In this document: positions 5,134 through 10,106 of the stretch, one piece after another
Numbering within the stretch: position 1 is the first letter of the stretch
Layout of the letters: each line of letters starts with the position of its first letter
NCBI GenBank assembly: GCA_900769835.1
Contig: CAAGIE010000057.1
Span: 1 to 10,106, forward strand
Origin: an uncultured Oscillospiraceae bacterium
GTDB taxonomy: Bacteria; Bacillota; Clostridia; Oscillospirales; Oscillospiraceae
Direction of reading: 5' to 3'
Length of the DNA stretch: 10,106 bases
Notes under the pieces: model-generated
Seen by the model: the letters and a program-made list of their open reading frames with translations, nothing else
What the model was told of the DNA's origin: nothing
Databases searched by the model: none
Made by a program: the position numbers and the translations under genes

Positions 5134-6869
5134 GCTTTGGTTCCTTTACTTGCCTTTAGCTTATTTCGCAGCGCCAGCAGGTCATCGTCGGTGCTGTCCT
5201 TTTTGCTCTGGGCGGACAGAATCGTGCGGATGCAGTCCCGGAAAGCGGTCTCGTTTACGGGGCCGTCGTGTTTCTGGGTGATGGACACCAGATGGCTCAT
5301 TTCCTCGGGGGAAAGATCCTCCAGCACGGAAAGGGACACATCCAGATGCATAGCGTGGCGGGTCTGGAACTGGGCGAATACCTTGCCCAGCACCGGCACG
5401 GAGAACTTGTCCCCGGTGAGCATACCCACATTGTCCAAAAGGGCGGGCTCTTTCAGCGCCTGAGCCAGGATCAGTTCCTCGGCCATGGCGGATTTCATAT
5501 TGTCGTAGCGGATGCTTCGCTCCTTGGGGCGCATTGCCTGCACCGGCGCCAGATCGATCTTCTCCTGGGCCTTTTTTTGCTGGGCCAGGCGGCGCTTGAA
5601 GGCCTTGCTGATCTCCAGTTTCATGGCGTCGTCGCTGATGCCTGCGGCTTCGGCGATCCGATGGCCGTAGATTTCCCGCTTGACGGAACTGTCCAGAGTG
5701 GAAAGAAGATCGGCGGCATCCTGCACGAAGCGGACCTTCTGCTCGTCGAGCCCCAGGTCGTACTTCATACGAATAGCGTTGAGTTGGTACTCGATGCGGT
5801 CGGCAGAGTCCTGCAGCAGCATACGGAAACGGTCTGCACCGAATTTATGGAGGAATTCGTCGGGGTCTTTTGCATCCTGCATCTTCAGGACTTTCACCCG
5901 AATACCGGCTTTTTCCAGCATGGGGATGGCGCGTTGCGCCGCCCGCTGACCCGCTTCGTCCGAGTCGTAGGTCAGGATGACTTGCTCGGTGTAGCGGCTC
6001 AAAAGCGCCACCTGCTCCTCGGTCAGGCTGGTGCCGAGAGAGGCCACCGCATTGTCAAAACCAAACTGATGCAGAGCCACCACGTCGATGTTGCCCTCCA
6101 CCAGAATGATGGAATTTTCTTTGGTTTTCTTGGCAAAATTCAGACCAAACAGGTTTTTTCGCTTGTTGAAAATAATGGTTTCGTTGGAGTTCAGGTACTT
6201 GGGGGTGCTGTCGTCCAGCACGCGTCCGCCGAAACCGATCACGTTGTCCCGCACATCGATGATGGGGAACATCAGGCGGTTGCGGAAGCGGTCGTAAATG
6301 CGGCCGTTCTTCTCGCCTACCAGGTCGGCGTCCCGCAGTTCCTTGTCGGTGTAGCCCTTTTTCTTCATGGCATCCACCAGAGCATTCCAGGAATTGGGGG
6401 CAAAGCCAATGCCGAAACGGGTGATGATGGACTTTGTAAGACCACGCTTTTTGACGTACTCCAGACATTCTGCGCCTGCGGGGCTGAAGAGCTGCTCGTT
6501 GAAGAAGCGACCGGCTTCTTTCATCAGCGCCCAAAGCCGCTCCTGATTTCTGTGGCGGCTCTGGTACTGGTCGTCCTCGGGGACTTCCATACCCACGCGG
6601 GCGGCCAGTCTGCGGACGGCATCGGGATAGGTCAGACCCTCGATCTCCATCATAAAGTTGATGGGGCCGCCGCCTTTGTGGCAACCGAAGCAGTAGTAGA
6701 TATTCTTGCCGGGGGACACGGAGAAGGATGCGGTCTTTTCGCCGTGGAACGGGCAGAGGCCAAACAGATTGGCGCCACTGCGCTTACTAAACTGGACATA
6801 CTGGCCCACCACATCTTCGATGGGATTTCTTGCCACTAATTCATCAATAAAAGACGGGGGAAATGCCAC
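5130..6869 (-). CDS. dnaG: DNA primase
   Basis: The 579-residue DnaG makes RNA primers at the replication fork. The N-terminal CHC2 zinc finger has C39, H42, C60 and C63. The catalytic core carries the conserved RFRNRLMFPI (194-203) and a TOPRIM fold with E258 (VEGNIDVVAL) and the metal-binding D302-x-D304 (TYDSDEAG). The C-terminal part, about 430-579, is the variable helicase-binding region. The start is GTG at 6869-6867, backed by AAAGGAGG seven bases upstream; the protein opens AFPPSFIDELVARNPIEDVV as expected for the family. It is first in the packed unit dnaG-sigma-sigma-like-cmk-ispH/rpsA and has its own promoter in the 46-base gap after dgt. Its stop overlaps the sigma start (ATGA), suggesting coupled translation. 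Confidence 0.98.
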   Translation of the reverse strand: MAFPPSFIDELVARNPIEDVVGQYVQFSKRSGANLFGLCPFHGEKTASFSVSPGKNIYYCFGCHKGGGPINFMMEIEGLTYPDAVRRLAARVGMEVPEDDQYQSRHRNQERLWALMKEAGRFFNEQLFSPAGAECLEYVKKRGLTKSIITRFGIGFAPNSWNALVDAMKKKGYTDKELRDADLVGEKNGRIYDRFRNRLMFPIIDVRDNVIGFGGRVLDDSTPKYLNSNETIIFNKRKNLFGLNFAKKTKENSIILVEGNIDVVALHQFGFDNAVASLGTSLTEEQVALLSRYTEQVILTYDSDEAGQRAAQRAIPMLEKAGIRVKVLKMQDAKDPDEFLHKFGADRFRMLLQDSADRIEYQLNAIRMKYDLGLDEQKVRFVQDAADLLSTLDSSVKREIYGHRIAEAAGISDDAMKLEISKAFKRRLAQQKKAQEKIDLAPVQAMRPKERSIRYDNMKSAMAEELILAQALKEPALLDNVGMLTGDKFSVPVLGKVFAQFQTRHAMHLDVSLSVLEDLSPEEMSHLVSITQKHDGPVNETAFRDCIRTILSAQSKKDSTDDDLLALRNKLKASKGTKA

Positions 6870-6901
6870 AAAACCGCCTCCTTTCTAAATTATCAAAGAT
6901 T

Positions 6902-6930
6902 ATTATATCATAGATTTATCGAATATTCCA
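6902..6930 (-). promoter_or_regulatory. Promoter of the dnaG-sigma-cmk-ispH/rpsA unit
   Basis: On the minus strand a perfect TATAAT (6907-6902) is preceded by TGA, giving a full extended -10 element. The 17-base-spaced -35 is weak (TGGAAT, 6930-6925; 3 of 6) and lies in the last codons of dgt. Transcription should start near 6895, about 26 bases before the GTG of dnaG. No terminator lies between dgt and dnaG, so read-through from hflX-yigZ-dgt is also possible. Confidence 0.72.
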
Positions 6931-7926
6931 CCCCGTGGGCACGAAAAGTTCGGTATATTTATCCACCGCGTAATTGTCGGTCATACCGGCGATGTAGTCG
7001 CAGATGGTGCGCTCGATGCCCTCGAAGGACATCTGGGGCAGAAAGTCCTCGGGCAGCGCCTGGGGGTTGTGAATGTAGTAGTCGAACAGGCGGGACAGCA
7101 TATCCTCGGCCTTGCCCTCCTGACCCTTGGCGATGGGGCTGTGGTAGACTTTATCGAACATAAAACTCCGCAGATCCAAAAGGGCGGTTTCCACCTGAGG
7201 GGACATACAGATCTTGCCCGCCTCACGGGAGCAGGCGATGGTGTCTTTTACCATGGTGTCGATGCGGTTGCGGGGAGTCAGACCCAGAGTGGCGCGGATA
7301 TCCGCAGGCACATCCTCGGCGCAGACAATACCCGCCCGAATGGCGTCGTCCATATCGTGATTGACGTAGGCGATCCGGTCGGAAAGACGGACGATCCAGC
7401 CCTCCAAAGTGCCGGGATCGTGGTCGCCGGTGTGACCCAAAATGCCCATACGGACTTCGTAGGTCAGGTTCAGACCCTCGCCGCCCTTTTCCAGAACGTC
7501 CACCACTCGCAGACTCTGCTCGTTATGGTGGAAAGGACGACCCAGGGCGCGGGTCAGGGTGCGCTCACCTGCGTGACCGAAGGGAGTGTGTCCCAGATCG
7601 TGACCCAGAGCGATGGCTTCGGTGAGATTTTCGTTGAGCCCCAGGGCTCTTGCGATGGTGCGGGCGATGCGGGAGACCTCGATGGTGTGGGTCATACGGG
7701 TGCGGTAGTGGTCGCCCTCCGGCTGGAGGAACACCTGGGTCTTGTGCATCAGGCGGCGGAAGGATTTACTGTGAACAATGCGGTCGCCGTCCCGCTGGTA
7801 GGTGGTGCGGACGTCACTTTCGCCCTGCTCTTCGGGGTGCAGTCGTCCCCGACTGGCATCGGAAAATGCCGCAAGAGGGCTAAGTTGCTGATGCTCCTGA
7901 AGCTCCATTTCTTCGCGTAATGTCAT
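6916..7926 (-). CDS. dgt: Deoxyguanosinetriphosphate triphosphohydrolase (dGTPase, HD domain)
   Basis: The 336-residue HD-superfamily enzyme hydrolyses dGTP (and often other dNTPs) to the nucleoside and triphosphate, trimming the dNTP pool. The metal-binding set is complete: H80 in RMTHTIEVSRIAR, H109-D110 in ALGHDLGHTPFGHAGE, and D183 in VRLSDRIAYVNHDMDDA. The upstream RDRIVHS/FRRLMHKTQVF-type block (45-66, here RDGDRIVHSKSFRRLMHKTQVF) is diagnostic of the dGTPase-like family. Length fits the shorter Firmicutes type. ATG 7926 has GGAGGT five bases ahead and overlaps the YigZ-family stop by 4 bases (ATGA). The place just before dnaG is common in Clostridia and fits a role in replication precursor control. 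No regulatory insert or transmembrane segment is seen. Confidence 0.95.
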   Translation of the reverse strand: MTLREEMELQEHQQLSPLAAFSDASRGRLHPEEQGESDVRTTYQRDGDRIVHSKSFRRLMHKTQVFLQPEGDHYRTRMTHTIEVSRIARTIARALGLNENLTEAIALGHDLGHTPFGHAGERTLTRALGRPFHHNEQSLRVVDVLEKGGEGLNLTYEVRMGILGHTGDHDPGTLEGWIVRLSDRIAYVNHDMDDAIRAGIVCAEDVPADIRATLGLTPRNRIDTMVKDTIACSREAGKICMSPQVETALLDLRSFMFDKVYHSPIAKGQEGKAEDMLSRLFDYYIHNPQALPEDFLPQMSFEGIERTICDYIAGMTDNYAVDKYTELFVPTGWNIR

Positions 7927-8567
7927 TGGCTACCTCCTACGGGGAACGCCCGGTATTCCTGATGGGTCACCAGCGCTTCTACGGTGCCGCTGGTCATATC
8001 CGTCAGGCGGGCGAGAAAATCGTCGGTCTTGGGCGCGGCGATCAGCACTTCCAGTTCGATCTCGGCGCCGAATTCCGTGTTGCGGATCACGCCGTCAAAG
8101 GCGGCGATTTCCAGTTTCATACGTTCGTAGAAATTGTAGGGGCAAGGGATGTACAGAACATTCCATACCCGTTTCATAGATTTGCCTGCGGCGTCAATGG
8201 CGATCTTTGCGCCCTTGGTGTAGGCGCGGACCAGACCGCCTGCTCCCAGAAGGATGCCGCCGAAATAGCGGGTCACCACGCAGACAACGTTGTAGAGTTG
8301 CTCCTTTTGCAGAACCTGCATCATAGGGTTGCCGGCGGTGCCGCCGGGCTCACCGTCGTCAGAAAAGCGCATCTGGCCGCTTTTCAGCACATACGCCCAG
8401 CAGTTGTGGGTGGCGTCGTAGTGCTGCTTTTTCATCTCTGCGATCTTCCGGAGAGCCTCCTCTTCGGTTTCCACCAACCAGACTCTGCCGATAAATCGGG
8501 ATTTTTTCTCTACAAATTCGTCTTCACCGTATCCGGTGGGAACTAAGTACTCTTCCAAAAAGATCAC
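7923..8567 (-). CDS. YigZ / IMPACT (UPF0029) family protein
   Basis: The 214-residue protein has the two-part YigZ layout. The N-terminal UPF0029 domain (about 10-125) carries the signatures FSDDGEPGGTAGNPMMQVL and VTRYFGGILLGAGGLVRAYT. The smaller C-terminal ferredoxin-like domain (about 145-205) is of the DUF1949 type. The family is related to eukaryotic IMPACT, a regulator of GCN2; the bacterial role is not settled, and RNA or ribosome contact has been proposed from the structure. The start is GTG at 8567-8565, with AGGA six bases upstream and no in-frame ATG earlier. It lies 22 bases after hflX and overlaps dgt by 4 bases, so the three form a probable operon. The neighbouring ribosome-binding GTPase HflX fits a translation-linked job, by inference. 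Confidence 0.93.
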   Translation of the reverse strand: MIFLEEYLVPTGYGEDEFVEKKSRFIGRVWLVETEEEALRKIAEMKKQHYDATHNCWAYVLKSGQMRFSDDGEPGGTAGNPMMQVLQKEQLYNVVCVVTRYFGGILLGAGGLVRAYTKGAKIAIDAAGKSMKRVWNVLYIPCPYNFYERMKLEIAAFDGVIRNTEFGAEIELEVLIAAPKTDDFLARLTDMTSGTVEALVTHQEYRAFPVGGSQ

Positions 8568-8589
8568 CTCTTTTCCTATGGGACGGGGG

Positions 8590-9855
8590 TTATTTTTCTT
8601 CGGTGATGTAGTCTTTCACCCGGCCGTAGAGGATGGGGTCTACGATGACCTCCACCACGATGCCGTCGCCGGTGTAGTCCACATTTTTTACCTGGGCGTT
8701 TTGGTGGAGGGTGTCCACCAGACCGCCTGCGCTGTAAGGGATGGTCAGCACCAGGTGGTGACGACCCTGATCCAGCGCCTTTTCGATGGCGCGGAGGAGT
8801 TGCTCCATACCTCTGCCATTTTTGGCGGAGATGGGGATAATATCCTCTCCTGCGGGGATGTCAATAGCGCCGGGCAGGTCGCATTTATTATAGCATTTCA
8901 GCACGGGGGTTTCCGGTTTTGCCAGTTTTGCGATCAGGCTATCTACCACCTCGATGTGTTCCTGACGGGCATCGCTGCCGGCATCGATCACGTGGAGCAA
9001 AAGGTCGGCGTATTGCAGTTCCTCCAGAGTGGCCTGGAACGCCTCCACCAGATGGTGGGGCAGTTTTGCGATGAAGCCGACGGTGTCGCTGAGGACAACG
9101 CTGAGGTTATCGGACACGGTGAGCATACGGGAAGTGGTGTCCAGGGTGTCGAAAAGGCGGTTGTTGGCGGGGATGCCTGCATCGGTGAGTTTGTTGAGGA
9201 GGGTGGATTTGCCTGCGTTGGTGTAGCCCACGATGGCCACCACCGGAACGGAGTTCTTCATTCTCCGCTGGCGCTGAACGCCCCGCACCTGCCGCACCTG
9301 CTCCAGTTCCTGCTGAAGGCGGGAGATCCGCTCGCGGATGTGGCGCTTGTCACTTTCCAGTTTGGTTTCACCGGGGCCGCGGGTGCCGATGCCGCCACCC
9401 TGACGGGAGAGGCTTTTGCCCATACCGCTCAGGCGGGGCAGAAGATACTTATATTGCGCCAGTTCCACCTGCAGACGACCCTCTTTGGTCTTGGCCCGCT
9501 GGGCGAAAATGTCCAGGATCAGGGCACTGCGATCCAGAACGGTGACGCCCAGAATGTCCTCCAGCGCCCGAATGTGGCCGGGGGACAGTTCGTTGTCGAA
9601 CACTGCCATGGTGGCTTCTGTGGCTTCGATGAGCATTTTTACTTCCAGCGCCTTGCCCTCGCCGATGAAACTATGGGCATCGGGAGTGTGGCGATTTTGC
9701 AGGACCTTTGCGGTGCAAAAGCCGCCGGCGGTTTCCAAAAGGGCTTCCAGTTCCTCCAGAGAGTCGTCGGTGGCGGTCTGGGCCTTGGTGAAGCAGTCCG
9801 CGTTCAGACCAACCAGCACTGCCCGCTCCTGCTTTTTTTCAAAATTAGATTCCAT
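8590..9855 (-). CDS. hflX: Ribosome-associated GTPase HflX
   Basis: The 421-residue GTPase binds the 50S subunit and, in studied bacteria, splits stalled or hibernating 70S ribosomes after stress. The HflX N-terminal domain (1-200) ends in the family hallmark GGGIGTRGPGETKLE (153-167) and a long basic helix. The G domain follows: G1 GYTNAGKST (210-218), the switch I region FDTLDTTSR (235-243), G3 DTVGFI (257-262), G4 NKCD (323-326) and G5 SAK (343-345). A C-terminal domain of about 60 residues completes the protein. The start ATG 9855 has AGGAGA about five bases ahead. It is first in a probable hflX-yigZ-dgt operon, after the L31 terminator. No motif is missing. A separate start inside the N terminus is unlikely because the opening residues match the family length. 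Confidence 0.97.
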   Translation of the reverse strand: MESNFEKKQERAVLVGLNADCFTKAQTATDDSLEELEALLETAGGFCTAKVLQNRHTPDAHSFIGEGKALEVKMLIEATEATMAVFDNELSPGHIRALEDILGVTVLDRSALILDIFAQRAKTKEGRLQVELAQYKYLLPRLSGMGKSLSRQGGGIGTRGPGETKLESDKRHIRERISRLQQELEQVRQVRGVQRQRRMKNSVPVVAIVGYTNAGKSTLLNKLTDAGIPANNRLFDTLDTTSRMLTVSDNLSVVLSDTVGFIAKLPHHLVEAFQATLEELQYADLLLHVIDAGSDARQEHIEVVDSLIAKLAKPETPVLKCYNKCDLPGAIDIPAGEDIIPISAKNGRGMEQLLRAIEKALDQGRHHLVLTIPYSAGGLVDTLHQNAQVKNVDYTGDGIVVEVIVDPILYGRVKDYITEEK

Positions 9856-9911
9856 ATAATCTCCTGGTAAACGGACGGTTTAAGCGTAGGGGCGAAACCC
9901 TATACTTTATC

Positions 9912-9947
9912 ATTATATAGTATACAACAAAAAAACTGCGGGAACAA
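9912..9947 (-). promoter_or_regulatory. Probable promoter region of hflX
   Basis: On the minus strand two overlapping -10 candidates stand in an AT-rich stretch: TATACT (9924-9919), with TTGTTC at 17-base spacing (9947-9942; 3 of 6), and a perfect TATAAT (9917-9912), which lacks a good -35. The leader to ATG 9855 would be about 50-60 bases. The -35 elements are weak, so the exact one in use is uncertain. Confidence 0.55.
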
Positions 9948-9970
9948 CTAAAAACCGCAAAAAAAGCAAA

Positions 9971-10001
9971 GAAAAATCCGCACTGCGGTGTCGCAGTGCG
10001 G
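9971..10001 (-). terminator. Intrinsic terminator after rpmE
   Basis: On the minus strand CCGCACTGCG-ACAC-CGCAGTGCGG makes a perfect 10-bp stem (10001-9992 with 9987-9978) with a 4-base loop, followed by ATTTTTC and further T-rich sequence. It begins about 10 bases after the rpmE stop and separates that gene from hflX. Confidence 0.93.
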
Positions 10002-10011
10002 CATTCTTCAA

Positions 10012-10106
10012 TTACTTCAGGTTGAAACGCTTGTTGAAACGATCAACACGTCCACCGGTGTCAACCAGCTTCTGCTTGCCGGTATAGAAAGGGTGGCACT
10101 TGGAGC
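10012..10106 (-). CDS. rpmE: 50S ribosomal protein L31, C-terminal part (partial)
   Basis: The last 30 codons and the TAA stop of L31 are present; the gene runs off the right edge. The visible part reads SKCHPFYTGKQKLVDTGGRV, then DRFNKRFNLK. The C-H-P-F-Y-T-G-K and V-D-R-F-N blocks are diagnostic. The split codon before SKC ends in GC and could be Cys, which would make the C-S-K-C zinc pair of the zinc-binding L31 form; this cannot be confirmed from the window. L31 sits on the large subunit near the central protuberance and bridges to the small subunit. A strong terminator follows. It is a separate transcription unit from hflX. Confidence 0.95.
   Translation of the reverse strand, partial: SKCHPFYTGKQKLVDTGGRVDRFNKRFNLK

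Noticed and set aside
5268..6839. A 523-codon open frame on the plus strand opposite dnaG
   Set aside because: It is a shadow of dnaG. The antisense frame stays open because of the codon bias; it has no recognisable domain and no convincing ribosome binding site, while dnaG has complete catalytic motifs.
6916..7926. The dGTPase as an anti-phage dNTP-depletion gene
   Set aside because: It sits in the conserved housekeeping place before dnaG, with no defence genes, mobile DNA or unusual composition around it.
8536..9870. A 444-codon open frame on the plus strand opposite hflX, and similar long ones at 864-1736 and 2774-3460
   Set aside because: All mirror strong minus-strand genes, have low-complexity composition rich in Gly, Val, His and Ala, and lack family motifs or upstream signals.
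1..10106. CRISPR array, mobile element, tRNA/rRNA or riboswitch
   Set aside because: No direct repeat series, transposase or integrase motif, cloverleaf or known aptamer core was seen. The intergenic spaces are too short for most of these.

Overview
This window comes from a moderately GC-rich member of the Clostridia (Bacillota). An Oscillospiraceae/Ruminococcaceae-type gut anaerobe is the best guess. The evidence is the in-frame IspH-ribosomal protein S1 fusion, GGAGG-type ribosome binding sites before almost every gene, the dgt-dnaG-sigma gene order, and the UPF0237/UPF0210 pair. All genes lie on the minus strand, so transcription runs from high to low coordinates. Almost everything is coding; no gene-free stretch exceeds about 160 bases. 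I see no mobile element, CRISPR array, tRNA or rRNA.

In transcription order: (1) the 3' end of rpmE (ribosomal protein L31) closes with a strong intrinsic terminator. (2) A 156-base gap carries the likely promoter of hflX, followed by a YigZ/IMPACT-family gene and dgt. (3) A 46-base gap holds a convincing extended -10 promoter. It opens a packed unit of overlapping genes: dnaG (primase), a short sigma-70 family factor, a second sigma-like protein with degraded DNA-contact motifs, cmk (CMP kinase), and the ispH-rpsA fusion. The unit ends at an intrinsic terminator near 633-662. (4) Only 21 bases later a three-gene set begins: a Dabb-domain protein, an ACT-domain protein (UPF0237) and the first codons of what is probably a UPF0210/PFL-family protein.

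Functionally the central unit joins the classic 'macromolecular synthesis' set (primase plus sigma factor) to the cmk-rpsA pair. It therefore couples replication priming, transcription initiation, pyrimidine nucleotide supply, isoprenoid synthesis and translation in one transcript. dgt just upstream adds dNTP pool control.

The most interesting points are: the tandem sigma pair where a single rpoD is expected, with the second copy apparently stripped of promoter-melting and -35-recognition residues; a very AT-rich island inside ispH that contains a good promoter pointing at the S1 half; a strong Shine-Dalgarno followed by an in-frame ATG at the IspH/S1 junction, which could give a free S1 protein; and a terminator that appears to gate the Dabb-ACT-PFL genes. 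The rest is ordinary housekeeping DNA.
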